A DNA stretch of 64,000 nt from Neovahlkampfia damariscottae (Eukaryota > Heterolobosea > Selenaionea > Neovahlkampfiida > Neovahlkampfiidae), in contig JABLTG010000017.1 of NCBI GenBank assembly GCA_016618085.1, forward strand, positions 62,001-126,000. The letters are read 5' to 3'. The notes below the pieces were generated by a model that was not told where the DNA came from, did no database searches, and worked only from the letters and a program-made list of their open reading frames with translations. Below, one piece after another: positions 37,142 to 48,894 of this stretch. Position 1 is the stretch's first letter, and every line of letters starts with the position of its first letter. A program made the translations under genes and the position numbers.

Positions 37142-38122
37142 ATGGGAAACAACAGTGGAAAGTTTGGATTCAGTTCAACAGCTGAAGAAGTATCAGAAGG
37201 CATTGATTTATCTGGTAAAGTTGTAATCGTTACAGGTTCAAATGCCGGAATAGGATTTGAAACAGCTAGGTTTGAAAAAAAAAAATTGTTAAAAAAAAGA
37301 GTCCTTGCTCTTAGAGGAGCTCATGTGATCATGGCATGCAGATCAAAAGAAAAACTTGAAAAAGCTATTGAAGAAATAAAAGAAACCAACAAAGAAGCAA
37401 AACTCACTGGTTTATTATTAGACCTTGGTCATTTAGAGTCTATTCCAAAATTTGTTGAAGAATTTAAAAAATTAGATTTACCACTTCATATATTAGTAAA
37501 TAATGCAGGTGTTATGGGATCACAAGAACGAAAAACAACTCAAGATGGTTTTGAGTACATGTTTGGAATTAACCATTTTGGTACTTTCGCAGTTACAGTT
37601 CAATTAACACCTTTAATGATTAAAAATGCTCATGAAACTGGTAAAGAAGGAAGAATAGTAATACTATCAAGTCATGGACACAAAGGATTGGGAAGCGGAA
37701 AAATAAATTACGATGATGTTTACATGGAAAAGAAATATGACTATTGGGCTGGTTATGGTCAAAGTAAACTTGCTAATGTGTTATTTTGTAATGAATTAAA
37801 TAGAAAATTGAAAGATAAAAATATCACTTGTAATTCCGTTCATCCTGGTATGATTAAAACTGGATTTGTATCTGAAGAAGTCAAAGGAACAGTTACTTAC
37901 AAGTTGATTGACTTCTTTGGATCTTCTTTTTATAAAACTGTACAACAAGGTGCTGCCACTTCTGTATTTGTCGCATGTCGACCTGAATTAGAGGGAAAAG
38001 GTGGTTTGTATTTCAATGATTGTAAAGATGAATTATCAAATAGTTATTCAAGAAATGAAGAAAACCAAAAGAAATTTTGGGACTTCACTGTGAAAGAAAT
38101 AAAACTCGATTTGGAGATTTAA
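37142..38122 (+). CDS. Short-chain dehydrogenase/reductase (retinol dehydrogenase/WWOX-like) 1
   Basis: 316 residues from exons 37142-37269 and 37300-38122. NAD(P)-binding TGSNAGIG, NNAG (VNNAGVMG), catalytic YGQSK (YxxxK) and the HPG motif after it (NSVHPGMIKT) place it in the classical SDR family, closest to retinol dehydrogenase/WWOX-type enzymes. Start MGNNSG at 37142 is preferred to an upstream in-frame ATG; Gly-2 could be myristoylated, but the following residues are not ideal. The 30-nt intron is in frame without a stop. Its stop codon directly abuts that of the P450 gene on the other strand (38123). No CCAAT box seen. Confidence 0.9.
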   Translation: MGNNSGKFGFSSTAEEVSEGIDLSGKVVIVTGSNAGIGFETARFEKKKLLKKRVLALRGAHVIMACRSKEKLEKAIEEIKETNKEAKLTGLLLDLGHLESIPKFVEEFKKLDLPLHILVNNAGVMGSQERKTTQDGFEYMFGINHFGTFAVTVQLTPLMIKNAHETGKEGRIVILSSHGHKGLGSGKINYDDVYMEKKYDYWAGYGQSKLANVLFCNELNRKLKDKNITCNSVHPGMIKTGFVSEEVKGTVTYKLIDFFGSSFYKTVQQGAATSVFVACRPELEGKGGLYFNDCKDELSNSYSRNEENQKKFWDFTVKEIKLDLEI

Positions 38123-39559
38123 TCATAATTTTTTTAATTCAACGATTACAGGTTTATCTGGAAGATTTCTGTTGAAATTTTGCATGCAATGTTTGACTGG
38201 TTTAATTTCATCTTTTAATGTTAAATCATATCTTTTGAAAATTCCAATCATTACTGGAAAAATTTAGTTCTTGAAACACGACTTACATGATTTAATGACA
38301 TTCAAAGCAATTGATTTTCCAGCACATGGATGTTTTCCTAACCCAAATGGGGCTAAAAGAGCATTATCTTTGAATCCATCAAATCGATAAGGATCAAATG
38401 ATTTACTATTATCCAAATGAGATCCTCTTCCATAAAATGGGTTAATAATAATGTTTCCTGAAGGAACCATATAATCACCAAATTGCATATCTTTCTTTAA
38501 AACACGTGCTCCAATTCCCAATAATCCAAAACGAACCGCTTCATAAATGGTCATTGTAGACACTGGCATTTTATTGGTCAAATAATCTAAATTCAATTCA
38601 TCAGGTGAATTATTAATTTCCTCCATAATATCAGATTTTAATTTTTCATTTTTTGACTGTAAAATATTGACGAATAACCAAAGAGTTGTGGCTGTAGTTG
38701 TAATTTGAGAAGCTATTAAATTATTAAAAATCAACATATTGACAATTTCATAAAGTTCACCATCTTCTTTCTTTATTTTTTTTCTAACATACTTTATTGT
38801 GTTACCAAGAATGTCATTTTGTTCAATATCATCTTTCATTCTTTGTTCAATAATTTTTTTGTAAATTTGACCCATTTTCTTATAAGCCTTTTGTGAATTT
38901 GTTTCAATTCCAATTTTCTTCATGAAAGTTTCTTTCAAAACATCTAATTTTGAATAATCACAAATCAAAAATAAATCAAGGTATTCCTTGTGATATTTTT
39001 CAAAGGCTTCATTCCCAGCAAAATTTTTTGTGTTTATGTGAAAAATTATTTTATAAATTTCATCAAATAAATTAATTTCTTTTTTATTTTTCCATTCTGT
39101 ATTAATGACTGATTCAATTACTTCTTGATTGTTTTGAAGCATAATTTGAAGTTGTTCAGTTGTATTGAACAGTTTATGCATCAAAATGAAAGGATTTATA
39201 TTTTCTGTTATTTGATTTAATTGTTTCATTGAAAATGGTTGCATTGGTTCAAGCATGAACTCTAAGAATTTTTGTGAGCTTAGAATTTTCTCAGAAGTAT
39301 TAAAGTAAGTTTTTAAATCATCTTCTTTGAAAATGAAAGTCCATTTATTTCCAGTGCAATAAATAGTGAAAACGTCACCTAACTCTGAACGTTTTTGATC
39401 AATAAAGTCCCATAAACCTGGAGCCATTAAGTTTAAATCTCCGAGGAATGGAAAAGTTCCTTTTGAAATTGGTGGTTCACCTTTTTGAACTTTTACACTT
39501 AAATAGTACCAGAGGAATAAAATTACAATTGAAAAAAGTGCAAGTAGGTGAAGAAGCAT
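38123..39559 (-). CDS. Cytochrome P450
   Basis: 467 residues from exons 39559-38287 and 38253-38123 (intron 38286-38254). An N-terminal membrane anchor (MLLHLLALFSIVILFLWYYL) is followed by a Pro-rich hinge (PPISKGTFPFLGDL), the I-helix region LIASQITTTATTLW, the ExxR motif YEAVR, and the haem loop APFGLGKHPCAGKS with Cys412 as thiolate ligand. The overall look (FPFLGDLNLMAPG) is nearest to the CYP7/CYP51 kind, which act on sterols, but substrate is not assigned. Start ATG 39559 lies 35 nt from an ATTGG box shared with the divergent SDR. The final exon of 131 nt carries the last conserved strand region. Confidence 0.92.
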
Positions 39560-39634
39560 GTTTAGCGACAAAACAAGATGGTAAATTTATCCGATTGGTT
39601 GGATTATTAATCTCCGCTTTTTTCCTCACAAGAA
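39560..39634. promoter_or_regulatory. Bidirectional promoter with a single central ATTGG box
   Basis: The 75 nt between the divergent P450 (ATG 39559) and SDR 2 (ATG 39635) hold one CGATTGGTTGG element, ATTGG at 39594-39598. It is almost exactly central: 34 nt from one start codon and 36 nt from the other. No TATA box is seen. CCAAT boxes work in both orientations in other eukaryotes (NF-Y), which suits co-expression of the two oxidoreductases; that is inference. Confidence 0.6.
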
Positions 39635-40756
39635 ATGATGGTGATTTTGTATTTATTTTTATTTTTGATTGGAATTGTAGCTTTAGCACTCTATTCTTTC
39701 AAGACTCCAAGTAGAAATGGATTTGGAGCAAAAACAACATCTGAAGAAGTTACAAAAGGAATTAACCTTGAAGGAAAAGTAGCTATTGTAACAGGAGCTA
39801 ATACAGGTTTAGGGCTTGAAAATGCAAGGTAAACATCATTCAAAAAAAAATTAAAAATTTAGAGTTTTTGCTTTGAGAGGTGCTCATGTTATTTTGGCTT
39901 GCAGAAATCAAAAGAAAATGAATGAAGCAGCTGAAGGTATCAAAAAAGAAATTAAAAATGCAAAAATAACATGTATGGAGTTGGATTTAGGTGACTTAGA
40001 AAGTGTCAATTCATTTGTGAAAAAATTCAAAAAAATGAATCTTCCTTTACACATTCTTGTGGCAAATGCAGGAATCACAGGTACAACAAAACAAAATTAA
40101 ATATTTATTGTAGGTGGTGCGACACGTGAATTAACTAAAGATGGATTTGAATCGAATATGGGCATCAATCACTTTGGAACTTTTTCACACACTGTTCAAA
40201 TGGTTCCATTTCTTGTAAAGACAGCAAAAGAAACCGGTGAAGAATGTAGAATTGTTGTGTTAACTTCATATGCTTATTGTTCTTTGGGTACCGGAAAAAT
40301 TGATTTTGAAAATCTCAATTTTGAAAAACCAGGAAGTTATGACGTTTGGGCAGCTTATGCTCAAAGTAAAATTGGAAATATTGTAATGGCTAATGAATTA
40401 CATAAAAGATTAAAAGGAACAAATGTCACATGTAACTCAGTTCATCCAGGTAAAGAATTTCCTCTTCTAACACTTTAATAGGAACTATTAAAACACAGAG
40501 CAGCAAAGATGTTTCTGATACATTCTTTTATAGATTTATTACATTTGTATCATATCCATTTATGAAAGATTGTGCTCAAGGAGCTTCAACTCAAGTCTAT
40601 GCTGCTACCCATCCTGAATTGCAAGGAAAAGGACAATTGTTGTTATGTGATTGTAATGAATGGCCATTAAATGCATACACCAAAAGAGAAGATGTTTGGA
40701 AAAAATTATTTGATGTCAGTGAAGAAATGACTGGTGTGAAATTTTCCGTTGAATAA
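39635..40756 (+). CDS. Short-chain dehydrogenase/reductase (retinol dehydrogenase-like) 2
   Basis: 340 residues from exons 39635-39828, 39863-40080, 40114-40449 and 40482-40756. An N-terminal hydrophobic anchor (ILYLFLFLIGIVALALY) precedes a classical SDR fold: TGANTGLG, LDLGDLESV, ANAG in place of NNAG, catalytic YAQSK, and NSVHPG. It is a paralogue of the SDR at 37142-38122 (shared TSEEVTKGI-type N-terminus and ALRGAHVI), with the first intron in the same place (after Ala-Arg). Likely ER-bound with its active site beside the P450 encoded divergently. Stop codon is 1 nt from the convergent gene's stop at 40758. Confidence 0.9.
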
Positions 40757-40757
40757 A

Positions 40758-41276
40758 TCATTTATTTTTTTTTTCCTTAAAATCAACGTTTGAATGAATT
40801 AAGTTGAAAAATTTGAGAGCACTGAAAAAAGAGCATACAATCCATGGACCTGCTACACCAACATAAAAAATTAAGAAATAAGAAAGTGGTTCTGTTTTAT
40901 GAAAAACATTTAAACCAGCAACTGTAGCATTAAAATAATCCATTAAAAAGTATAAAACTGTTTTTGAGCATGTCATGACACTAGCAACTAAACCAAACAT
41001 TGCAGAGTTTTTAACTGAGCTTGTGAAGTAAAAGAATAAACTAAGAGTGTTGAAGAGCATTTCAACCATGTTTACATAACATTGTGCTAATACAAAACCA
41101 TCTTTCATGTCTAAATATTTTGGGTCAGCAACTCCGTACATTTCAGTGTAACCGCTAAATAACCAATATAAGGAACCTCCTTTTAATGATTCAGGTCTTG
41201 TCAAAAGAAATGCACAATCATAAAAACACAAGATATTTGAGATAATGAACCAGACAATAATCCACTTTGGAATCAT
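40758..41276 (-). CDS. EXPERA-domain membrane protein (EBP/TMEM97-like)
   Basis: 172 residues, no intron, four hydrophobic helices. LCFYDCAFLLTRPESLKGG, WLFSGYTEMYGVADPKY and an acidic residue in the third helix (MVEMLFN) match the EXPERA fold of emopamil-binding protein (sterol delta8-delta7 isomerase), TM6SF and TMEM97. EBP isomerises the sterol B-ring double bond in the ER; whether this protein is the isomerase or an EXPERA relative cannot be settled. ATTGG at 41309-41313, 32 nt upstream. Its place next to P450 and SDR genes fits sterol metabolism but may be chance. Confidence 0.75.
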   Translation of the reverse strand: MIPKWIIVWFIISNILCFYDCAFLLTRPESLKGGSLYWLFSGYTEMYGVADPKYLDMKDGFVLAQCYVNMVEMLFNTLSLFFYFTSSVKNSAMFGLVASVMTCSKTVLYFLMDYFNATVAGLNVFHKTEPLSYFLIFYVGVAGPWIVCSFFSALKFFNLIHSNVDFKEKKNK

Positions 41277-41369
41277 TTTTTTTTTGTGAGTGTTTGAAAA
41301 ATGGGTTGATTGGTGGGTTCTTAATCCAATAATAATTTAGCCGAAAAATTGAAGTAAAATTTTTAAATT

Positions 41370-43368
41370 TTATTCACTAAAAGTGAAATTCATGTTTCTC
41401 AATGGTACATTTTTTAATAATACTGGAAATCGACGAAACCATTGAAGTTCAGCATCATCCATGATTGTTCCTTGAGCAAAGTCAAATGCCATTTTATCAA
41501 AACTCATGGCATGTAATAACAATTCTCTTGTGTGATTTTTAATATAAATCAATGCTCTTTTGTCTTTTTCAACTGCTTTCATCGCAATTTGCTGATCACT
41601 TCTCAATGATTCGTCAGCAATCGATAGTACAAACCAATCTGTTTCCAAAGCCAACATCAGTAATTCAGAATCATGTTTAAAATGACAATATCGAAAAGCA
41701 CTTCCATCTTGAGTGACAACTTTCTTCACAAATTCAAAATCATTTTTGAAAACTTCATCTGCGTGAATGAAATTTTCTCCATGAAACTTGATTGTTTGAA
41801 ATATAAATTCCTTATCCTTTAATAATTTTCCCCCTGCTTTTGACATCAATTTTGAATCTTGTTCGATTACTTTCAACATGATTGATGCATCTTCTCGATA
41901 TTTGGGAGCACAGTATTCAATTGCTGATGGGTTTTGTGAAACTGCAGCTTCTACAATTTCTCTATTTTGATTCTTCAAATCAAAATTTTGGATTAACAAA
42001 CCATCTTTTTGGACAACTTTTAGAATAATTTCTTTGTCTTTTTTGATCATATTTGAAGAATAAACTATTAAATTTGGATTCTTTTCAATTAAATTTGAGA
42101 ATATTTCTTTATCTTCTTTGAATTTTTTAGATAGATGACGGATGGTATTTGGATTCCTTGATAGAGCTATCATAACCAATTCTTTGTCATTTTTCAATTC
42201 TTCAGATGCAAACAAAATAGCTTCTGATTTATTAGATACAGCTATGGTTACAATCTCTTTATCATTTTTCATCTCAAAATGTTCAAGTAATTCACCATTT
42301 TTGGCAAGTACTTTTTTCGCAATCTCTCGATTGTTGTTCCACCTTGATGATGGAATATAAATAATCGCATTGGGATCCATTTCTATGACTAAGTTAATGA
42401 TTTCTTCAGATTGTTTCAATTTCTTTGAAATGTATTGAACAGCTGAAGCATTTTGAGTGATAGCAGCTTTGATAATGGTTTGATCATTTCTCAAATGTTC
42501 AGAAGCAAATTTAATACAATCACCATATTTTTGACATGCTAATAAACACAATTCAAAGTTTTCTCGATATGTACTCTTCAAATTTTTGAATATTTTAGGG
42601 TTTTTTGTCAGAGCTTCTTTCAAGAAATTTTCATCATGCAATAGTTTTTTTGGCGCCATTGTGAGATATTTTTCTCCACCATATTTTGATATAACTTCCA
42701 ATATAAAATCTTTTTCTTCTAATAATTTTTTTGATGCAAAAGAAATTGCTGAAGAATCCAAACGAATTGCTTCAATCATAATTTCTTTGTCATTTTTTAT
42801 GTGTTCAGAAAAAAATTCCAAAGAATCAGTATCTTCTTTAATAGCAATAAGTGCAAGTTCTCTATCATTTTGAAGTCTTTTTGATGCATATTGAATGAGT
42901 TTTCCTCTTTCAGCAAGTAAAAATTCAAATGTCTCTTTATCATCCTTCAATTTCAAAGAAGCATCTTTAATTTTCTCTGGGTGCTCATTTAACATTTTAA
43001 AAATAGATTCATCATTTTCTGATTTTTCTACAGAGTCAGTGTATTCCAAGTACAAAAGAGATGCCTAAAAAATTTAGATTCCAAATAAAATTTTTAACTT
43101 TGAGAAGAACTTCATGGATTTTTACATTCGGTGTTTCTAAACAAAAAGTGTCCAAAGTGTATAACCACTGTGTGTGGTTTACGAGTTCAGTTTCACAAAC
43201 AACTTCAAAACGACCTTGAATTTTGAACTGTAATTCCTTGTATTTGGTACTTTTGAAGTAGAAAACATCGTTTCTTTTATCCAGTAGTTTCAAATCACAC
43301 AAGTTATCTTCTGAGTCCAGAAAATTTTGGATTCGTTGTGGGTTTGAGCGGTATATTCTATTGTTCAT
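41370..43368 (-). CDS. DUF4116 repeat protein
   Basis: 654 residues from exons 43368-43099 and 43064-41370. The N-terminal ~90 residues are unique (MNNRIYRSNPQRI). The rest is about ten tandem helical repeats of ~45-50 residues with the DUF4116 pattern, LKxDKExxxxA...PxxIxxASxxLxxD (for example LKNDKELVMIALSRNPNTI and FKEDKEIFSNLIEKNPNLI). The repeats should form an elongated helical solenoid for protein binding; molecular function of DUF4116 is not established. An ATTGG box (43371-43375) lies almost on the chosen ATG, so the leader would be extremely short unless transcription starts upstream. The intron's 5' end is GTTAAA rather than GTAAG. Confidence 0.85.
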
Positions 43369-43646
43369 TGATTGGTTTGATTTTTCCAGATTTTTTATTC
43401 CAAGTTCAATTGAAAACAATAATTTCCAATGAAGAGTTGTTAAAAAATTATTGAAATCAACCAGGAGAATTTAGTACCCAATCATTACATTCGAATTCAG
43501 CAAACCGATGAAATAGTATTGGTTACTTAGGAAACAAAGCAAAAATAAACCTTACATTCAATTATAACACAACATCACTATTTGGAAATTTGAATCTATT
43601 TTTATCCTTCAACTTCAATTGTCCACTCAAACAATTTCAGGTTAAA

Positions 43647-44940
43647 ATGTCTTCAGAAACGATAAACACATTTCTCGCTCAAATTTCCAGTCAAACACAA
43701 GCTATACTTGATAAAAAAGAAACATCATTTGAAACAGCTTCTGAATTGGTTAATGTTGCAGGAGCTTTGGAAACTCAAATAAAATCCTCCCAAGATATTC
43801 AAAAAAAAGAATATTTAAAAAAAGTACTCCAAATATTTTTTTAAATATTTTTTAGGAATTTGGATGGCAACTCAGAAAACATGATCGAGTACCTTGTATC
43901 ATTGCTGAGGCATTTGATGAACTTTTAAGAAAAAATACAACAGATGAAATTAATGATTTTTCAACAAAACTAGTTCACTTACTCGGTTATGTTTATGACA
44001 AAGATATATTTATTTACTATTATCATCGATTATTATTCAAAAGATCTTCAAATTTGAACGTGAAACATGAATTGAATGTCTTAGAAAAATTAAAGAAAAA
44101 TTATGGTATTTCATTTGTCATGAAGTCAGAAAGCTTGATAAATGATGTAAATACTTCAAAAAAAATGAATGATGAATTTCAAAATGAACTTGAAAAAAAT
44201 GATTTTTCATTGAATGTAAATTCAGAAATGAACATTTACACAGATTTATCAGTCGACAAAATACTTTCAGGAAATAATATTCCAATAGATTATTTACCAG
44301 AAGATTTGAAAGATTCCTTTCTTTTATTTGAAGATTTTTATAATTCTAAACATAAAAATAGAACACTTAAATTATCCCAAAATCAATCGATTTGTGAAAT
44401 GACAGCAAATTTCAAAAGTGGACAATATCAATTGAAATTGAATGCTATTCAAGTAATATTTCAATATTTAACCTAAATATTTCTAAAAAGGCTTCTTTGA
44501 TGAATATGTTCAATAACGAATCAAAATTAAAAAAATCTGAAATTGAAAAGATTTTTGGAGATGACACATTAAAACTATTTCTCACAAGAAAAATATTTTG
44601 TGAAGTAAATAATGATATAATTTCCATCAATGAAGATTTTACTTCAAATGAATCAAATATTGATTTGACAAAACCACTAAATGAAGAAAAAGAAAAACAA
44701 AAAAATGAGACTTTAATTAACAAGCCAATGGAATTGACAATCGATGCTGCTATTTTTAGAATAATGAGGTGCCGTAATAAACTTCATTTAGATGAATTGT
44801 TCAAAGAATCAAGTTCTCAACTTGCAAATTCATTTTCTCTAGATCGAAAATTATTCAAAGCACGTGTCGATGGATTATTGGATAAAGAATACCTTGAAAG
44901 AGACGAAAAAGATCCACATTTATTTCACTTTTTACCATAA
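43647..44940 (+). CDS. Short cullin lacking the N-terminal repeats, Arg at the neddylation position
   Basis: 407 residues from exons 43647-43822, 43855-44452 and 44491-44940. From ~100 onward it aligns with the C-terminal half of cullins: YDKDIFIYYYHRLLFKRS (usual DKDVFEKYYKQHLAKRL), SESLINDV, LSQNQSICEM, and a C-terminal neddylation domain (TIDAAIFRIMRCRNKL to KEYLERDEKDPHLFHFLP). Normal cullins are ~750 residues and begin with cullin repeats that bind adaptors; here they are absent and the ~90 N-terminal residues are unlike them. The NEDD8 acceptor Lys of IVRIMK is Arg351 (AGG, 44767-44769). It could act as a RING-binding regulator or a decoy. No CCAAT box at the usual distance; an upstream missed exon is possible. 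Confidence 0.82.
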
Positions 44941-45053
44941 ATAATACGAATACATTGTAGAATTCATTCAAACATTTATATCCTTCTTGTGGAAGATTCT
45001 CTTTTCTATTCGGAAAATTGACCAATCATTTATCTTTCTAGAACCAGACAAAA

Positions 45054-48000
45054 ATGTCCGAACCTGATGTGAGCAATTCAGAAGTCATCGAGACAAAAGA
45101 TATTTTATCTTTAGATGCTATAGAATTACCACCGCGTTCACCAGCAATCGATCCAAAACTGCTTCCTTCTGCTGGAGTTGAATTAATTGGTATTCCACAA
45201 ATAGGTTCTGAAGAAGACCTTTCTGAATTATCAGACAGATCAACAACACCAAAATCATCACTTGATTATGATAGACCAAGACCTGCTCAAGAAGTTAAAG
45301 AATTACTCAGCGGAACTCCAAAGAAAACAAAAACTTATAAAAAATTAACAGATTCTAGCAGTTCAGATTTAATCAGGTATATGTTGAAAAATTATGGTGA
45401 AGTTAAAATTATGCCACATTTACTTCAGAGAAAAGAAAATTTCAGAAAAGTCAAAAAGGACTATTCCAATTTTAAGTCGGAAATTTTATTGCACTCTGCT
45501 ATTTTTTTATTTTTTATTTCATTGATGAGAGTAGGTCCTACATTGATGTATGGCGAAAATTTACATCTCGCTTATTATTTAGACATGAAAATGGTAAAAA
45601 AAGAAAAAGTGTTAAAAAAATATTCTTAGTTCTATGGATGGAATGATTTTCAATTTTATTCTACTTTGCCATTTTTAGTTGGTTCTAGTTTTGCTTTTCT
45701 GTTATTTTTTTTGTTCAGATTAATTTCATTTCCATTCCTTGTTGCTTTATCAAATGTAACTTAAAAAAAAATTTATGTTTTTTATCAGCACATTGAATCA
45801 AAACCAACAAAATTTTTGCAAGTTTTTGTTAACTTTTTAAAAGATCCTTATTATATTTGCATTTTATCACTTTGTTTGATGACTGGTTTTCAACTCGGAG
45901 TTATTTATTCAATTCAATACCCATCACCCATAGCATTGATTATTTTGAGAGGATTATTTGGTTTTTTTGATGGCATTCATAGATGTAAGAATTTCAACAC
46001 TAAAAACTCTTTTAATTCAGATCATACTGTTTATTTTGTGGCGAAGATTTTCTCCAACCAAAATTTTTGTTTAGCTGTTGGGTTCATTACATCAGTTGAA
46101 ACATTAGTTACAGCATCTTTGACTTTAGTGAAGACTTATATTACTGCAAATTATTATTTATGGGGTTGTTTTTTTGCTTGCATTTTTTCGACTATTGTCA
46201 GTGCTTCCTTGAAAACATTAGACACAAAGGACTTTAATTTGTTTGGCGCAAATTTTGAAGAAGAATTTTTAATCATTTCAAGATTGAAACATAAAACTCA
46301 GTTAGTTGCAATCATTGTTGTTTTTTCAATTTTCCATTTAAGGTAAGAAACAATTCACCAATTAAAATACTATAGTTTACAATTTTGTAACTTTGTAGGT
46401 TTGAACATATTTCCGTTGAATTTCGGAGGTTATGGAATTTGGTTTTCAAAAATGAATATCAATCCATTTTCATCTGATTTATTTGTTTTGATATTTACCG
46501 CATATCTAATCAAAGCAATGATGATTCCTTTAATCGGAACATTATTGGATACAGAATATGACACATTTGAAGTAAAGCATTCAAACATTGTCGAAATCAT
46601 CCAAAAGCACACTATCCATTTCAGAACGATTTTTATTGGAATATTGGGAACTGCCATTAGTCAAGTTTTGTATTATTTCACTGAAGTAGAACCTAGAACT
46701 CATTATTATTATGGATTGATGGTTTTGTATTCTTTATGCTCTTCTTCACTTCAAATATCTTTAATTTCATTTCCAATGATTATCATTAGAAATATGGTTC
46801 CTCAAATGTTTGCTACTTATTACTCAATGTATTCTGGTCTATATTTGCTCACAAAAGATGTATCAAGAATTTTACATATATTTGTAATTGATAATGAGAT
46901 TGCAGTTCAAGTTTTTATGAGTACAACAATTGCTTATATTTTGATTATCTTGGTTTTTATTGTTGTTGTTTGGGTTGTATCTTATGGAGTCAAAAGATAC
47001 AGAAAATCAAAAGTTCAAAAGTTTAAAATCATTGAAAGTGAAGATACTGCTGGTGAAAACAGCAGAAGACACAGTCATGTTGGTACCTTAAACTTTCCTG
47101 TGGGAGACATTGTTGGTCAATATTGGAGGTTGATTTACATCCTTCCAATGGAAATTATTTCTCTTTGTGTGACATCATTAGGAGCTTTCCTCTTATTTGG
47201 TGCTGTCAATTTTTCAATGATTTATTTTTATGGATATAGGGATACCAATTTGATTTTCTTGCCAATTTTGTTCATAATGTTTTTGATTTCAATATTTTTT
47301 TCATTTTCAGCACCTGCAAGAAAATTATTCAGTAAAACATTCTTCAAGAAGACGAGAAAGATTTTAGGAATTTTAAAGAAAGTTACCATTGGAAAAAAGA
47401 TTACTGAAAACTTTAGATATTCAATTGCCATTTGGACTTTAAAAACTGGAGCTCCATACAAATTAGAAGCGTTATCAAAAGCAGATGACACAGATTTTTT
47501 GACTTTTATTGTTCCAGATAGTATTGTTTTAAGGAATGAAGACGATAGAATCAAAATTTTTGAATTGATTGAAGACGTGAAACTTGATAGAGTAACCAAC
47601 AAACAACATTGTTCAAATGGTGTTTTGATTACCAATGATAGTGAAAGAAGAAATATTTTCAATTTTCAAAGTCGCATGAATGACTTTGTAGTTTTGAGAA
47701 AATTGAAAGGTAGATTTTTCGATTCGAATTGGTTCAAACAAAATTTTTACTTTGTTATGTATGGAGGTTATATTATGGTCTTTGCATTACCAGTTTTTAT
47801 CAATATCTTTTATTGTATTGAAGATTGTAAATTGCCTTTATTTTCAAATAGTGCAAATGCAACATCTGTCATTGTTAATTTTTTTTGTGGATTCTTTTTA
47901 ATGTATCCATTCGTAAATGCTTGGAAAGAAGTTTTTTTAATTATTGAACAATTGTCAAATCAAGCTATTATTTTGAAAAAATTGACCGGAGAAATATTTG

Positions 48001-48578
48001 GTGACCTATCAAACTTCACCATAGAGAAAATCGAAGAATGGGATAAAATTATGCTTCATGTCAATAATTTGATCTTTGTAAGAGCGACATATATCAAATA
48101 TACATTCATTATTGCTTGGTCTTCTTCCAAATTCAGTTCAATTTTATTTGGTATTTTTGCTTTGTTTTTGAAAACAAAAATCACAACTTTATTCATTAGT
48201 TTAGTATTTTTAGTTGTGCTTTTGGAAATTGCTGTAATTTTTTATTTGGTATTGCCAGCATCCATGACAACCATGGAAATGACTGCTACAGTTATTGCGG
48301 CGCTGGACATTGAAAGAGAATTCACCTCTAAAATTTTGTTCAATGACCAATACACTGACGAAGAAAAAATTAAAATTGAAAAAGCTTTAAGATTAATGAA
48401 TTCAAAATGCAAATATTGGCAAGCACAAGCACAATTGGGATATATTGGTTATTGGTTCAGACTTGAATCTATTCATACATCATGGGGAATTGGACCAGGA
48501 GATGTGAGATCAAGTATCATGGCATTTTTGTTTACTTTGACTCCTTCATTGATTACATTCTTCCTTAACAATACCTAA
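45054..48578 (+). CDS. Large polytopic membrane protein, unknown family
   Basis: 1,128 residues from exons 45054-45593, 45630-45755, 45789-45984, 46021-46342 and 46376-48578. At the last border the AG at 46375 is needed rather than the one at 46399 to keep the frame. An acidic, Ser/Pro-rich cytosolic N-terminus (~1-105) is followed by about 17 hydrophobic helices, with a charged loop near the middle (KRYRKSKVQKFKIIESED) and a larger hydrophilic segment around residues 700-800. The end reads WGIGPGDVRSSIMAFLF. No transporter or channel motif was recognised. CCAATCA at 45022-45028. Channel, transporter or scramblase are all possible. Confidence 0.75.
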
Positions 48579-48894
48579 GAAAATTAGACGAATTAAATTT
48601 CCTTTTTTGTAACCTATTTAATGGAAAAGTCCTATTTTTTTAGCAAAAGTGAACAAAATTCTTTCTTTTATGTGAACAATAAAATCCTTTGCATACATTT
48701 CAAAAAAATGAAAAAATTATTTTACCAATCGAATTCTATTGGCTGCGTCCAAAATTGCAGAATCTCCTGTTCCCATTTTAATATCGAAAAAAATAACATT
48801 TGAGTGATGGAATTCTCTTGAAAACAACGAAATGAATTGACCAATAAAAACGTAGCTTTTTTTTGTGAAAACAGAGGACAAAATAGCAACAGCT
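48579..48894. other. Intergenic spacer with two CCAAT-type boxes
   Basis: 316 nt between the membrane protein and the ankyrin gene. Contains ATTGG at 48739-48743 and CCAAT at 48841-48845; the second lies 49 nt before the ankyrin gene's ATG. No ORF with convincing composition, no RNA gene fold seen. Confidence 0.5.

Noticed and set aside
43369-43646. Possible missing cullin-repeat exons upstream of the short cullin
   Set aside because: Both strands of the 278-nt gap were read; no frame with cullin-repeat character was found, though a distant exon cannot be excluded.
47228-47662. 144-codon minus-strand open frame
   Set aside because: Lies wholly inside an exon of the polytopic membrane protein, antisense; Leu/Ser/Phe composition expected from the complement.
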